Counted from the first letter of the stretch, positions 24,045-33,226 are shown. The stretch: 64,000 bases of DNA from Planctomycetaceae bacterium (GCA_021371965.1 JAJFVE010000131.1:7048-71047); one strand, 5' to 3'. Translations and numbers: made by a program. The notes: generated by a model not told the origin, from the letters alone.

Positions 24045-25084
24045 CCGTCATCCACCTGGCAATGATGGCCGCGGCGGCGCTGGGATGTGCCTACGTCGTC
24101 TCGCGCCGCAACGCGCCGCTGTTGCGGGCGCTGTGCATTGCGCTGCTGGGGGCTCTGGACGTGGTCGGGGCAATGGTGCTGGGCGACCACGGGCGGTTTG
24201 CCACGGCCCGCCTTGCCGGCACGGGGCTGTTCGTGGGCGGGTTCGCGTACTTTGCGGCTGTGGCCGCCGTCTCGTGGCGCCGACGGCGCGGGGTGGCCGT
24301 CGCGCACGCCGTCGCGGCGGTGGTGGTGGGGTGGTTGGGCGTGCAGGCGTTTTTCGTCGAGCCGCAGTGGCTGGAGATCACGCACTACCAGGTCCGCTCG
24401 AGCAAGATCACCAGGCCGCTGCGCATCGCGCTGCTGGCCGACATTCAGACCGGCGACGTCGGAGCGTACGAACGCGACGTGCTGCGGCGCGTGGCGGGCG
24501 AGAAGCCCGACCTCATCCTCTTCGGCGGCGATTACATCCAGGCCGAATACGCCGGGCGCGGGCGGCAGGTCAAGGCCCTCAACGCGGTCCTGCGCGAGGC
24601 GGACCTGAAGGCCCCGCTGGGCTGCTTCGCCGTGCGCGGCAATATCGACGACGACGATTGGGCGCAATCGTTCGCGGGCCTGGCGATCGTGACGGCCCAG
24701 CGCACACGGTCGATCGACCTCGGCGAGGTGCGCCTGACGCTGCTGAGCGAGGACGATTCGTATGAGACGGTGGTCGCGCCGGACAAGGCGTTCCACATCG
24801 TCATGGGCCACCGGCCCGACTACGCCATGGGCGACATTTCAGCCGACCTGCTGCTGACCGGGCACACGCACGGCGGGCAGGTTCGACTGCCGTTTCTGGG
24901 TCCGGTCATCAAGTTCAGCCGCATCCCGCGAAGCTGGGCGGCCGGGCTGACCGACATCGGCCGCGGGCGCACGCTGGTGGTTTCGCGCGGGATCGGGCTC
25001 GAACGAGGCGAGGCCCCGCGAGTGCGATTGTTCTGCCGCCCCGAGGTGCCGATTATCGATGTGATTCCAGACAACAGGCCATAG
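24041..25084 (+). CDS. Membrane-anchored metallophosphoesterase with altered metal motifs
   Basis: Predicted 347 aa. Three or four N-terminal TM helices (residues 1-110) precede a calcineurin-type phosphoesterase domain similar to YkuE/LpxG. Motifs are LLADIQTGD (D134-I-Q136, where DxH is usual), LFGGDYIQ, VRGNIDDDD (N201-I-D, where GNHD is usual), VMGHRPDY and LLTGHTHGGQVRLP (H275, H277). The changes affect one metal ligand and the proton donor, so activity may be different. Such proteins often act on lipid-linked phosphates. It overlaps rpiB by ATGA. Confidence 0.8.
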   Translation: MTVIHLAMMAAAALGCAYVVSRRNAPLLRALCIALLGALDVVGAMVLGDHGRFATARLAGTGLFVGGFAYFAAVAAVSWRRRRGVAVAHAVAAVVVGWLGVQAFFVEPQWLEITHYQVRSSKITRPLRIALLADIQTGDVGAYERDVLRRVAGEKPDLILFGGDYIQAEYAGRGRQVKALNAVLREADLKAPLGCFAVRGNIDDDDWAQSFAGLAIVTAQRTRSIDLGEVRLTLLSEDDSYETVVAPDKAFHIVMGHRPDYAMGDISADLLLTGHTHGGQVRLPFLGPVIKFSRIPRSWAAGLTDIGRGRTLVVSRGIGLERGEAPRVRLFCRPEVPIIDVIPDNRP

Positions 25085-25140
25085 GCCGGAGGAGCAGGGC
25101 GGAGTTTCCCTGTTCCCTGCGACCTATGCCCCATGACCTA

Positions 25141-25275
25141 CTAGACGACCTGGACTTTGCGGCCGACGCGGCGTTTGCGGCTGATGGTCTTGCGCCCATT
25201 GGCGGTGCGCATGCGGGCGCGGAAACCACTCTTGCGGGCACGCTTGCGTGCGGAAATTCTATGATCGTAATGCAT
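25141..25275 (-). CDS. rpmH: Ribosomal protein L34
   Basis: A 44-codon gene shorter than usual ORF cut-offs. It encodes MHYDHRISARKRARKSGF... and contains GFRARMRTANGRKTISRKRR, the L34 signature (GFRxRMxTxxGR). The protein is extremely basic, as expected. AAGGTGA lies 4 nt before the ATG, and a good promoter is at 25322-25350. No rnpA follows, unlike the common rpmH-rnpA arrangement. Confidence 0.93.
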   Translation of the reverse strand: MHYDHRISARKRARKSGFRARMRTANGRKTISRKRRVGRKVQVV

Positions 25276-25321
25276 GAGTCACCTTGTGCTGTGGACTGCC
25301 TTAATCTATCGCGAGCCGGGC

Positions 25322-25350
25322 ACTATACTCCCTCGCCATGGGGCTTTCAA
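25322..25350 (-). promoter_or_regulatory. Promoter of rpmH
   Basis: Read on the minus strand: TTGAAA (25350-25345), a 17-nt spacer and TATAGT (25327-25322), about 45 nt before the rpmH ATG. Confidence 0.6.
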
Positions 25351-25515
25351 GGCAAAAAGTTGCCGACCACAGAAGTAGCCTGAAGCCAGTTGATCGAGGC
25401 TGTCCGATATCTCCCAGTCGTCATACTCCGGCGGACGGCCTGGTTACGGCTGTCTAAGGGGCCTTGCGTTGTTTACGGGGGAGGCGCATAATGCGTCCCT
25501 TCAAGGGAATCAGAC

Positions 25516-26694
25516 ATGGCCCAGAATGGAAAATCCAACTCCTCGCCTCCGGCGCCGACAGTGCTGGTGGTATTCCTGACGATCCTGGCGATGCTGTCGG
25601 TCCTGGCCGGCGGGATTGTCTGCTGCGTGTCGCTGTACGAAGACGGCCGCCGCGACGGTCTGAATAACGACGAGATCATGTCGGCCCTGATGATTCTGGC
25701 GGGCGGAACGGTCGTCGGGTGCCTGATGTGGGCACTGGCGTACGTGGTGCGCATCCAGTACGAAACGGCGGTGGCCCTGCGGCGGCTGTCGTCGCAGCGG
25801 GGCGGGGCGCCCTCGGCCGAAGGTCAGCGTTCCGCGGCCGCGGCCGCCGACGCGCAGATGCCCCTGCTGCAGGAAATGGTGCGCCAACTCGCCCAGCTTA
25901 ATTCGCTCCAGCAGGTCCGTGCCAGTGCGGCGGTCCGATCTTCCGTGCGACACGTTCAGCAGGCCCAGCCGGCGCCCCAGATGCCGGCAATCCAGGAAGC
26001 CGAAGACATTCCTACGGCCGAGGCCTACGAGGCGAGCGATCCGCAAGAGCCTGTCGAGGCGGCGCAGAGCCCGTCGGCCGTGCCCGTTGGCGAGATCGCT
26101 GAGACCCCGGCAGCACAACACCAGCCCGTCGCCGCCGTTGAGGAGCCGCAGGCCTCTGCCGTCTCGCCGGCCATCGAGGCCGCCTCGCGAGAGTTGCAGG
26201 CCTGCCGCACCCGCGCCGAAGACATGATGGCCCTGGGGCACTTCGACCAGGCCGAGGCCGCCGTGCGACAACTGCTCCAGGTCCACAGCGGGTTCGAGCC
26301 GGCCGAACGCCTGCTCGAACGCATCAAACGCGAGGCCGACATCTACCACCGCGAGATGCGCCAGCGCATGAAACGCGAGGTGGAAAAGCAGTCTGAGGCG
26401 CGCCAGTGGCGCCAGGCGGTCCTGGCCGGGCGAAAGCTGATCGAAGCCTATCCCGACTCGCACGAGGCGCGACAACTGGCGCTGCGAATGGACACGCTGG
26501 CCGACAACGCCCGCATCGAAGAGGTGCGCGAGCTGCGAGACCAGATCCGCGACATGCTCGACCGGCGGCGGTACGTCGAGGCCGTCAAGGTCGCCGAGGA
26601 CGTGATGGATCGGTTCCCCGAGACGCAGGCGGCAGCGGAGCTGCGCGGTCAGATCGGCCGCCTGCGGGGCCTGGCACGAGGCGAGAGTTTATGA
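25516..26694 (+). CDS. Membrane protein with C-terminal TPR-like helical region, coupled to purD
   Basis: Predicted 392 aa. Two TM helices lie at about residues 15-37 and 55-77. A Pro/Ala/Gln/Glu-rich linker follows (to about 220), then helical repeats (ARTRAEDMMALGHFDQAEAAVRQLLQVHSGFEPAERLLERIK; WRQAVLAGRKLIEAYPDSHEARQLALRM; RRRYVEAVKVAEDVMDRFPETQAAAELRGQI) of TPR type. The stop overlaps the purD ATG (ATGA), so translation is coupled. Function unknown; the linker and repeats suggest a cytoplasmic scaffold on the membrane. Confidence 0.7.
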   Translation: MAQNGKSNSSPPAPTVLVVFLTILAMLSVLAGGIVCCVSLYEDGRRDGLNNDEIMSALMILAGGTVVGCLMWALAYVVRIQYETAVALRRLSSQRGGAPSAEGQRSAAAAADAQMPLLQEMVRQLAQLNSLQQVRASAAVRSSVRHVQQAQPAPQMPAIQEAEDIPTAEAYEASDPQEPVEAAQSPSAVPVGEIAETPAAQHQPVAAVEEPQASAVSPAIEAASRELQACRTRAEDMMALGHFDQAEAAVRQLLQVHSGFEPAERLLERIKREADIYHREMRQRMKREVEKQSEARQWRQAVLAGRKLIEAYPDSHEARQLALRMDTLADNARIEEVRELRDQIRDMLDRRRYVEAVKVAEDVMDRFPETQAAAELRGQIGRLRGLARGESL

Positions 26695-27959
26695 ATATTC
26701 TGCTGATCGGAACCGGCGGGCGCGAGCACGCGCTGGCCTGGAAGATCGTCCAGTCCCCCTTGTGCGACAAGCTGTTCGTCGCCGGCGGCAACCCCGGGAT
26801 CGCCCAGTACGGCGAATGCTTCGACGTACCGGCCAACGACCACGCCGCCATCGTCTCGCTGGCGAAAGAATACAAGTGCGAACTGGTCGTCGTCGGTCCC
26901 GAAGACCCGCTGGCCGAAGGGCTCGGCGACGCCATCCGCGATGCCGGGCTGATGTGCTTTGGCCCCACGGCCGCGGGCGCACGCATCGAGGCCGACAAGG
27001 CCTACGCCAAAAGTCTCATGCGCAGCGCTGCCATTCCCACTGCCGAGGCTCGCATCTTCACCGACCTGCAGACCGCAAAGGACTACGTCCTCTCACGCGA
27101 GCACGGCGTGGCCGTCAAGGCCGCCGGACTGGCCAAGGGCAAGGGCGTCGTCGTCTGCCCCGAGCCGTACATGGCCGTCAAGCCTCTCGAACAGATGATG
27201 GAACAGAAGATCTTCGGCGACGCGGGCAAGACCGTGCTGATCGAGGAAATGCTGACGGGCCAGGAGGCCACCGTCCTGGCGATGGTCGACGGGCGCACCA
27301 TCTACACGATGGAACCGCTGCAGGACCACAAGCCCATCGGCGACGGCGACACCGGGCCCAACACCGGCGGGATGGGGGCGTACAGCCCCGTGCCGTTCAT
27401 CACCGACGCCGTCAGCGCGCGGATCGAGAAGGAAATCCTCGTGCCCATCGTCGACGCGATGCGGCGCGACTTTGGCCGCTACGAAGGCGTCCTGTACGCC
27501 GGCCTCATGTTCACCGCCGCCGGTCCCAAGGTCATCGAGTTCAATTGCCGCTTCGGCGATCCGGAATGCCAGCCGCTGATGATGCGCCTCAAGAGCGACC
27601 TCGTCGAGGCGATGGTGGCCGTGGCGCAGCACCGGCTGGAAGACGTGACGATGGAATGGGACAGCCGCCCGGCCGTGTGCGTCGTCATGTCCAGCGGCGG
27701 GTACCCCGGCGACTACGCCAAGGGCTTCGAGATCACCGGCATCGAAGACGCCGACGCCATGCCCGACGTCAAAGTCTTCCACGCCGGAACGGCGATGAAG
27801 GACGGCAAACTCGTCAACACTGGCGGCCGCGTGTTAGGCGTAACCGCCCGCGGCGAGACCATCGCCGAAGCGCAGCAGCGAGCCTACGCCGCGGCAGAGA
27901 AGATCCACTGGGAAGGTTGCTACTACCGCAAAGATATCGCGGCAAAGGCGATAAAGTAG
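26691..27959 (+). CDS. purD: Phosphoribosylamine-glycine ligase (GARS)
   Basis: Predicted 422 aa, full length. NILLIGTGGREHALAWK is the N-terminal Rossmann motif. AVKAAGLAKGKGVVVC and LIEEMLTGQEATVLAMVDG are ATP-grasp strands, and DGDTGPNTGGMGAYSPVP and EFNCRFGDPECQPLMMRL are the conserved substrate and Mg2+ regions. It catalyses the second step of purine synthesis, joining glycine to phosphoribosylamine with ATP. Coupled by ATGA to the upstream membrane protein gene. Its stop codon lies at the edge of a dispersed repeat (27957 on). Confidence 0.97.
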   Translation: MNILLIGTGGREHALAWKIVQSPLCDKLFVAGGNPGIAQYGECFDVPANDHAAIVSLAKEYKCELVVVGPEDPLAEGLGDAIRDAGLMCFGPTAAGARIEADKAYAKSLMRSAAIPTAEARIFTDLQTAKDYVLSREHGVAVKAAGLAKGKGVVVCPEPYMAVKPLEQMMEQKIFGDAGKTVLIEEMLTGQEATVLAMVDGRTIYTMEPLQDHKPIGDGDTGPNTGGMGAYSPVPFITDAVSARIEKEILVPIVDAMRRDFGRYEGVLYAGLMFTAAGPKVIEFNCRFGDPECQPLMMRLKSDLVEAMVAVAQHRLEDVTMEWDSRPAVCVVMSSGGYPGDYAKGFEITGIEDADAMPDVKVFHAGTAMKDGKLVNTGGRVLGVTARGETIAEAQQRAYAAAEKIHWEGCYYRKDIAAKAIK

Positions 27960-28128
27960 TAGTCGGTAGCCAGTAGCCGGTAGCCGGTGGTGGGGCGATA
28001 AGAAGGTCAATCGCTCAAGGGTCCCTCTCTTATTTTCTTACCGAACATAGTGCCTGCTGGGACATGGTCTTTAGACAGGCTACTGGCTACAGGATACGGG
28101 CTACTAAACAGGCTACGGGCTACTAGAC
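27957..28128. repeat. Repeat family C (GTAGCC/GGCTAC) between convergent genes
   Basis: Arms with multiple GTAGCC units (27957-27990) are inverted against GGCTAC units (28075-28128). They include a perfect 13-nt match between 27966-27978 and 28078-28090. The stop codons of purD and of the PilZ gene lie at its two edges. A related copy is at 40231-40298. Confidence 0.8.
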
Positions 28129-28461
28129 TCGCAGTCCCAGGTCCAGGGGGCGGGCGAACTGTAATGCTACACCGGCGCGGTCGTCGCTGCCGCCGTCCTG
28201 GCAGCGGATGAGCTTGGCGTGGCAGGCGAACTCTTCGAGCATGAAGGTGTTGGGGGTGCTGCGGGGGACGGAAAAGGCCAGGTTCACCGCCCCGTCAAGA
28301 TGCTCGGCCACCTCGGCCGCCACGGCTACATAGGTGCCGCCATCGGAGAGGTCGACGCTGCGGCCGCTGCCCAGCAGGGTTCCCGCGCGGGAGAAGATCG
28401 TCACAGGGCACGAGATTGGCACGCGTGTAAATTGACGCCGTTCTTTCGTCTGTTGTGTCAT
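28123..28461 (-). CDS. PilZ domain protein
   Basis: Predicted 112 aa. RRQFTRVPISCPVTI and GSGRSVDLSDGGTYVAV match the two PilZ c-di-GMP contacts (RxxxR and DxSxxG), and a C-terminal GVALQFARPL completes the beta-barrel. A single-domain c-di-GMP receptor, cytoplasmic. The ATG at 28461 has GGAAG 7 nt upstream; 28509 would add 16 unrelated residues. It could report c-di-GMP levels to the pilus/secretion cluster further right, but no physical link is seen. Confidence 0.85.
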   Translation of the reverse strand: MTQQTKERRQFTRVPISCPVTIFSRAGTLLGSGRSVDLSDGGTYVAVAAEVAEHLDGAVNLAFSVPRSTPNTFMLEEFACHAKLIRCQDGGSDDRAGVALQFARPLDLGLRV

Positions 28462-28575
28462 GATCGCACTTCCATGTTTATCCGCCGAACCATCCTGATT
28501 CGACGCCATCAGATATAACCGCGAATTGACGCCGCGGTTATTGTCCCACCGATTCTATTTTTGTCAACGGCCAAG

Positions 28576-29853
28576 TCATTCCGGCAAGCTGTATTTCAGC
28601 TTTCCACCGACGATGGTCGCGGTGGCGCGGCCGGTGAGTTTCCACCCGTCATACGGGCAGTTGCGGCTGAGCGAGACGAACGCATTAGTGTCGACCGTCC
28701 AGTTCAGCGCCGGGTTGATGATCGTTACGTCGGCCGCGGAGCCGCTGGAGAGTGTGCCCATCGGCCGGCCGATCACGCGGGCCGGTCCGGTCGTCAGGCG
28801 CTCGATCAGCGTGGGCCAGTCGCACAGGCCCGTCTCGACCAGGGCCTTGATGAACAGCCCCAGCGCGCACTCGAGGGAGATGATCCCGAACGGCGCCAGG
28901 CCGAACTCGAGCTCCTTTTCCTCGTGCGAGTGGGGGGCGTGGTCGGTGCACAGGCAGTCGATCGTGCCGTCGGCCACGGCGCGGCGCAGGGCCTCGACGT
29001 CCGAGGCGCTTCGCAGCGGCGGGTTGACCTTGAAGTTCGAGTCGTATCCCACGCATGCCGCGTCGGTCAGCAGCAGGTGGTGGCAAGTGGCCTCGCCGGT
29101 GACGGGTAGGCCGTCGGCCTTGGCGCCGCTCAGCAGGTTCGCGCTGCCGGCGGTGGAGATATGCTGCACGTGATACGCTGCCCGCGTGCGGGCCACAAGT
29201 TCCAGGTCGCGCCGCAGCATGATCTGCTCGCCGCTGGCGGCGATGCCGCCCAGTCCCAGTCGCACCGCCACAGGGCCAGAGTTCATCACGCCGGTCATCA
29301 ACTCCGGGTCCTGGCAGTGCTGCATGATGACCAGTCCGAGGTTGCCGGCGTATTGCAGGGCCCGCTGCATGACGAGGCTGCTGGCGACGCCGTCGCCGTC
29401 GTCGCTAAAGGCCGCAGCGCCGGCCGCGGCCATCATGCCCATCTCGGCCAGTTCCTTGCCCGCGCGGTCTTTGGTGATGCAGCCCACCGGAAGCACGCGG
29501 GCCAGGTCTGCCTCGCCGGCGCGCTGGAGGACGTAGTTGATCGCCCGCTCGTCGTCAGCCGGCGGATGCGTGTTGGGCATGGCCAGGATCGTGGTGAACC
29601 CGCCCGCCACAGCCGCCCCGGCCGCCGAGGCAATGGTCTCTTCCTCTTCATGTCCGGGCTCGCGGCAGTGAACGTGCAGGTCGATCAGCCCCGGGCAGAC
29701 GATCTGCCCGTCGGCGTCGATCACCCGTTTTGCCGCCGCGCGGCAAGGTCCCACGCGCACAATCTTGCCCGCCGCAATCGCCACGTCGGTGACCGTGTCC
29801 AGCCCAGCGGCCGGATCAATCACCCGCCCATTCCTGATCAGAATGTCGTTCAT
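28576..29853 (-). CDS. pyrC: Dihydroorotase, type I
   Basis: Predicted 425 aa. Metal motif [10 protein letters not shown] followed by [28 protein letters not shown], the SDDGDGV loop, [16 protein letters not shown] and the late Asp in [13 protein letters not shown] are all present, as in type I (PyrC/PyrX, Aquifex-like) enzymes. It closes N-carbamoyl-aspartate to dihydroorotate. Active-site residues appear intact, so it should be catalytic rather than a PyrC-like structural partner. Its start overlaps the pyrB stop by 4 nt. Confidence 0.95.
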   Translation of the reverse strand: MNDILIRNGRVIDPAAGLDTVTDVAIAAGKIVRVGPCRAAAKRVIDADGQIVCPGLIDLHVHCREPGHEEEETIASAAGAAVAGGFTTILAMPNTHPPADDERAINYVLQRAGEADLARVLPVGCITKDRAGKELAEMGMMAAAGAAAFSDDGDGVASSLVMQRALQYAGNLGLVIMQHCQDPELMTGVMNSGPVAVRLGLGGIAASGEQIMLRRDLELVARTRAAYHVQHISTAGSANLLSGAKADGLPVTGEATCHHLLLTDAACVGYDSNFKVNPPLRSASDVEALRRAVADGTIDCLCTDHAPHSHEEKELEFGLAPFGIISLECALGLFIKALVETGLCDWPTLIERLTTGPARVIGRPMGTLSSGSAADVTIINPALNWTVDTNAFVSLSRNCPYDGWKLTGRATATIVGGKLKYSLPE

Positions 29854-30857
29854 TTGTTACCTTGCGACACCAGGTACAAGACGGCCATTCGGATGGCCAG
29901 GCCGTTGGTTACTTGCTGGAGGATGCAACTGTTGGGGCCGTCGGCGACGTCGGAGGTGATCTCGACGCCGCGGTTGATCGGGCCCGGGTGCATGATGAGC
30001 ACGTCTTTTTTGCAGCGTTTGAGGCGCTGGGCGTTCATACCGTAGATGCGGCTGTACTCGCGCAGAGAGGGGAAGAGGCCGCCGCCGAATCGCTCGAACT
30101 GGATGCGAAGCATGTTGATCACGTCCACCTCGCCGAGCACCTCGTCCAGGCTCGAACAGACGGTGCAGCCCATCGAGGCGATCGCCGCGGGCACCAGCGT
30201 GGGCGGGCCTACGACCGTGACCTTCGCCCCGAGCTTCGTCAGGCCCAGGATGTTGCTGCGGGCCACGCGCGAGTGGGCGATATCGCCCACCAGTGCAACC
30301 TTCAGCCCCTCGATGCGCCCGAGGCGCTGGCGCATGGTGAAGATGTCCAGCAGCCCCTGCGTGGGGTGCTCGTGCGAGCCGTCGCCGGCGTTGACCACCG
30401 ACGCCTGCAAGTTCCGGGCCAGCAGGTGCGGCGCGCCCGACTGCCCGTGGCGAACCACGAAAATGTCCACGCCCATGGCCGCCACGTTGCGGGCAGTGTC
30501 CAAGGTCGTCTCGCCCTTGGTGACGCTGGAGCCCTTGGAGGTGAACAGCAGCGTGTCTGCCGAGAGGCGGCTGGCGGCCAGCTCGAAGCTCATCCGCGTG
30601 CGCGTCGAGTCTTCGAAGAACATCAAGGCCACCACCTTGCCGCGCAGGGCGGGCACCTTCTTGATCGAGCGGGTGGAGACTTCCTTGAACGTCTCGGCGG
30701 TGTCGAGAATGTGCGTGATCTCGGCTGGGGACAGCTCGTCCAGACCCAGCAGGTCCTTGCGCCGCCAGACGAGCGGCTGCGTCTCCGGCGGGGCTGCAGC
30801 GGCCTCGGCGGGGACGGGCTTAGTCTTTTTGGATGATGTAGACAGCTTCTTCGCCAT
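29850..30857 (-). CDS. pyrB: Aspartate carbamoyltransferase catalytic chain
   Basis: Predicted 335 aa, with carbamoyl-phosphate motif [31 protein letters not shown] and the aspartate-side [12 protein letters not shown] 25-residue Lys/Ala/Pro-rich N-terminus precedes the usual start of the fold ([16 protein letters not shown]). It forms carbamoyl-aspartate from aspartate and carbamoyl phosphate. It overlaps pyrR by 38 bp upstream and pyrC by 4 bp downstream; no pyrI is seen. Confidence 0.96.
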   Translation of the reverse strand: MAKKLSTSSKKTKPVPAEAAAAPPETQPLVWRRKDLLGLDELSPAEITHILDTAETFKEVSTRSIKKVPALRGKVVALMFFEDSTRTRMSFELAASRLSADTLLFTSKGSSVTKGETTLDTARNVAAMGVDIFVVRHGQSGAPHLLARNLQASVVNAGDGSHEHPTQGLLDIFTMRQRLGRIEGLKVALVGDIAHSRVARSNILGLTKLGAKVTVVGPPTLVPAAIASMGCTVCSSLDEVLGEVDVINMLRIQFERFGGGLFPSLREYSRIYGMNAQRLKRCKKDVLIMHPGPINRGVEITSDVADGPNSCILQQVTNGLAIRMAVLYLVSQGNK

Positions 30858-31347
30858 CGTTTTCTTCCAGTTGTACCTGCACTCGGGCCTGCGGCGGGGC
30901 CTTAATGGTCTTGCCGACGAAGTCGGCCGCGATGGGCAGCTCGCGCCCGCCGCGGTCGATCAGCACGGCCAGGCGGACGACACTGGGGCGCCCGAAATCA
31001 TGCAGGGCGTCCAGGGCTGCGCGGATGCTGCGGCCGGTGTTGAGCACGTCGTCGACCAGCAGCGTCCAGGCGTTGTCGAGGTCGAAATTGATCTCGGTGG
31101 CCTTGACCAGCGGCGCCCCGCGGCTGCGGGAGAGATCGTCGCGATAGAAGGTGATATCGAGCACGCCGTGCTCGACCGCCCGCCCCTGCTCGCGGAGATA
31201 GTTCACGATGCGCGCCGCCAGCGTCTCGCCGCGCGTGCGGATGCCGACAACGGCAATGGGTCCCTCGGCGGGCAATTGGGCGGCGACGGCCTCGAATAAA
31301 CGTTTGACCGCGGTCTGGACTTGAACGGCGTTGAGGATCTTCTTCAT
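30820..31347 (-). CDS. pyrR: PyrR bifunctional regulator / uracil phosphoribosyltransferase
   Basis: Predicted 175 aa. The PRPP-binding motif [21 protein letters not shown] and the PyrR blocks [23 protein letters not shown] and [16 protein letters not shown] are intact. PyrR binds UMP and pyr mRNA leaders to control attenuation in many bacteria. First gene of pyrR-pyrB-pyrC. The ATG at 31347 is the first family-like start; the open frame continues upstream to 31611 through repeats and was rejected. The leader region carries nested inverted repeats, but no certain PyrR binding loop was found. Confidence 0.94.
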   Translation of the reverse strand: MKKILNAVQVQTAVKRLFEAVAAQLPAEGPIAVVGIRTRGETLAARIVNYLREQGRAVEHGVLDITFYRDDLSRSRGAPLVKATEINFDLDNAWTLLVDDVLNTGRSIRAALDALHDFGRPSVVRLAVLIDRGGRELPIAADFVGKTIKAPPQARVQVQLEENDGEEAVYIIQKD

Positions 31348-31401
31348 GGTCGCAATCGCCTGTCGGGGGGATGATACATTTCTCTGCCGGAGAAGAAAAC
31401 A

Positions 31402-31572
31402 AAAAACCGAGGACGACGAGGACGAGGACGAGGACGAAAAAGTTAGCGGCGGAGCCCGCCAGGGCGGATCTTCGACTTGCTCCGCGCGTCGCTCGGGGGA
31501 GGAACCGCGTCGAGCAAGTTGACCGCTAAAGGACGAGATTGTCTTTCTATATCGTCCTCGTCGTCGGTTGTT
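31402..31572. repeat. Nested inverted repeat (families F and D) before pyrR
   Basis: The outer arms are CCGAGGACGACGAGGACGA (31407 on) and TCGTCCTCGTCGTCGG (about 31554-31569). The inner arms include GTTAGCGG/CCGCTAA and GACTTGCTC/GAGCAAGTT. The right outer arm recurs at 57781-57800, and the inner arms resemble those at 61077-61275. It lies between the radical SAM gene and pyrR. Confidence 0.7.
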
Positions 31573-32596
31573 AATCGTTTGGCGCGGGAGAGACCGGCGC
31601 CCCGCGATCATTGAACAGCGTCGGCAGAGACGCGATCAGCGCCTCAGGCCGGTAGAGACTTTCGGTTTCGCCGCGGCAGTTGTACCAGCATTCGGTGCAG
31701 GCATTGTCTTGGGATGCGCGGCGGAGGCGCTCCATGATCCCTTCCGGGTGGTCGCTGTAGAGATTGCCCACGGGGCTGTGGCGGCGCTCGACGCAGATGG
31801 CAACCTCGCCGGTGGCGTCGATGTTGAAGAACGCCCGCCCGGCCCGGCAGTGCGGCACGCCGCCGTGCAAGAAGCGGTCAAACTGCCCCAGATACCAGCG
31901 ATTGGACAGAAAGTTCGGCGACGTCTTGCGCAGGCCCACCAGGTAGTCGGACACCGGGCCGTTGTCGTGCGCGTGCGAGCGCGAGCCGGTCTTGAGGTGC
32001 CCGTACGGCTGGACCATGAAGTACGCGTTTCGCTTAGCCGCCATCTCGATCAGCGGGGCGATGTCGTCGACGTTGTCCTTCATGAGGACGGCGATGACGT
32101 TGACCCGCTGCCATTTGTGGCGGCGGGCCTTGCTGAACATTTCCACCGCCCGCCAGGCCTGCTCCCAGGCGCCGGGGGCGCTGCGGGCCTTGTCGTGGCG
32201 GGCCGCGTCGGCGTAGTCGATGCTGATCGAGACGCCCCAGAGCCCCGCGGTCATCAGGTCGTCGGCCACCTTCGGGGTGGCCAGCCAGCCGTTGGTGGTG
32301 ACAAACGGAAAATGATACCGCCCGACGGCCCGGACGATCTGAGGCAGGTCGTCGCGCAGGAGCGGTTCGCCGCCGGCCAGCGACACCAGCAGCGACCCCC
32401 AGCGGGCGAGCTTGGCGCTTCCGGCTTTGTAGTCGCTGACGGGTCGTTCCGGGGCCAGTCCGGCCGGGTCGTGCCAGTAACCGCAGAAGCGGCAGCGGAA
32501 ATTGCAGCGATAGGTAACCTGCCAGGCGCACCAGACGGGGTGCCTGGAGCTCCAGGCGCGAAATAATCTCAATTTTTTTCCAGTGGGGCTGACCAT
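31571..32596 (-). CDS. Radical SAM protein with SPASM-like C-terminus
   Basis: Predicted 341 aa. CNFRCRFC gives the CxxxCxxC 4Fe-4S motif at about residues 31-38, and LVSLAGGEPLLRDDL is the GGEP motif. A second Cys cluster (HCRAGRAFFNIDATGEVAICVE and ACTECWYNCRGE) is typical of SPASM/twitch domains that hold auxiliary clusters. The family modifies peptides or makes cofactors and lipids such as hopanoid derivatives. No precursor peptide was found nearby, so the substrate is open. No clear ribosome site precedes the ATG. The pyr operon lies 223 bp downstream in the same direction. Confidence 0.85.
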   Translation of the reverse strand: MVSPTGKKLRLFRAWSSRHPVWCAWQVTYRCNFRCRFCGYWHDPAGLAPERPVSDYKAGSAKLARWGSLLVSLAGGEPLLRDDLPQIVRAVGRYHFPFVTTNGWLATPKVADDLMTAGLWGVSISIDYADAARHDKARSAPGAWEQAWRAVEMFSKARRHKWQRVNVIAVLMKDNVDDIAPLIEMAAKRNAYFMVQPYGHLKTGSRSHAHDNGPVSDYLVGLRKTSPNFLSNRWYLGQFDRFLHGGVPHCRAGRAFFNIDATGEVAICVERRHSPVGNLYSDHPEGIMERLRRASQDNACTECWYNCRGETESLYRPEALIASLPTLFNDRGAPVSPAPND

Positions 32597-32734
32597 TTTT
32601 CGGCAGGGAGCATCTCCACAAGAGGCCGCTGCAGCGTAACTTTAGTAAGGCGGGGGGGGCAAAAGCAAGACGGATCAATTAAAGGCGGAAGGACTCATGT
32701 CGCCTCGGGTCGCAGCCGATCCTATAATAAGGTA

Positions 32735-32835
32735 GTACAAGATCCGCGGCCCCCGAAGACGGAAAAAGACAAGTCCCACATAAAGCGGCACGCGGACACG
32801 CTCAGACGCCGTTAGCGACGCCTGAGCGTTTTTTT
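32735..32835 (+). ncRNA. Candidate small RNA (TATAAT box to terminator)
   Basis: A consensus -10 (TATAAT, 32723-32728) is followed about 100 nt later by a rho-independent terminator, with no ORF between them. The -35 region is weak, and no known RNA family was recognised. Confidence 0.3.
32798..32835 (+). terminator. Strong rho-independent terminator
   Basis: ACGCTCAG pairs with CTGAGCGT (32798-32805 with 32822-32829). An interrupted inner stem and loop TTAG follow, then seven T. It would insulate the atp operon from upstream plus-strand transcription. Confidence 0.85.
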
Positions 32836-32933
32836 CATGTCGCGGGTGCAGGTTCGCCATCGGGTGGATTTAATGGTATGGAGGGGTTTCGCCCCGGGGC
32901 GGCGCCTGTCGGAGACCGTCGCAAAATGGATAA

Positions 32934-32963
32934 TTGACTTGGCGAGGTTGCCGCCTCTAGAAT
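32934..32963 (+). promoter_or_regulatory. Promoter of the ATP synthase operon
   Basis: TTGACT (32934-32939), an 18-nt spacer and TAGAAT (32958-32963). The leader before the GTG at 32996 would be about 26 nt. Confidence 0.65.
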
Positions 32964-32995
32964 AACGAGATTGTTTATTACCAGAGGCCAAGCCC

Positions 32996-33226
32996 GTGGA
33001 GAAGCATGATAAGGGCGCGAATGCTTGGCGATACGGACCGGCGGGCGTTGAGTTCGGCCTGACGGTGACAGCCTTCGCGGTATTCGGCGTGTGGTTGGAT
33101 CGCCGGCTAGGCTGGTCTGCGGCGGCTACGATCGCCTCGACGCTGGCGGGCTTCGTGGTGGCGCTGTGGCGCCTGCTGCGGCGGGTGAAAGAGTTGGCGA
33201 GCGACCATGACAGGAAATCATCCTGA
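32996..33226 (+). CDS. AtpZ/AtpI-type small membrane protein of the ATP synthase operon
   Basis: Predicted 76 aa with two TM helices (FGLTVTAFAVFGVWLDRRLG and TIASTLAGFVVALWRLLRRV). The DRRLG loop between them is typical of the AtpZ/AtpI assembly-factor or Mg2+-carrier proteins placed first in F-ATPase operons. The start is GTG, with AGAGG 8 nt upstream. It overlaps the next gene by 20 bp. Confidence 0.8.
   Translation: MEKHDKGANAWRYGPAGVEFGLTVTAFAVFGVWLDRRLGWSAAATIASTLAGFVVALWRLLRRVKELASDHDRKSS

Larger units (their letters stand above)
32597..32995. other. Intergenic region with a possible small RNA and the atp promoter
   Basis: No protein gene is supported. It contains a TATAAT at 32723-32728, a strong terminator at 32798-32835 and the ATP synthase promoter at 32934-32963. 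Confidence 0.6.

Noticed and set aside
31348..31611. N-terminal extension of PyrR
   Set aside because: The frame runs through repeats with runs of Ser and does not match PyrR. The ATG at 31347 fits the family start.
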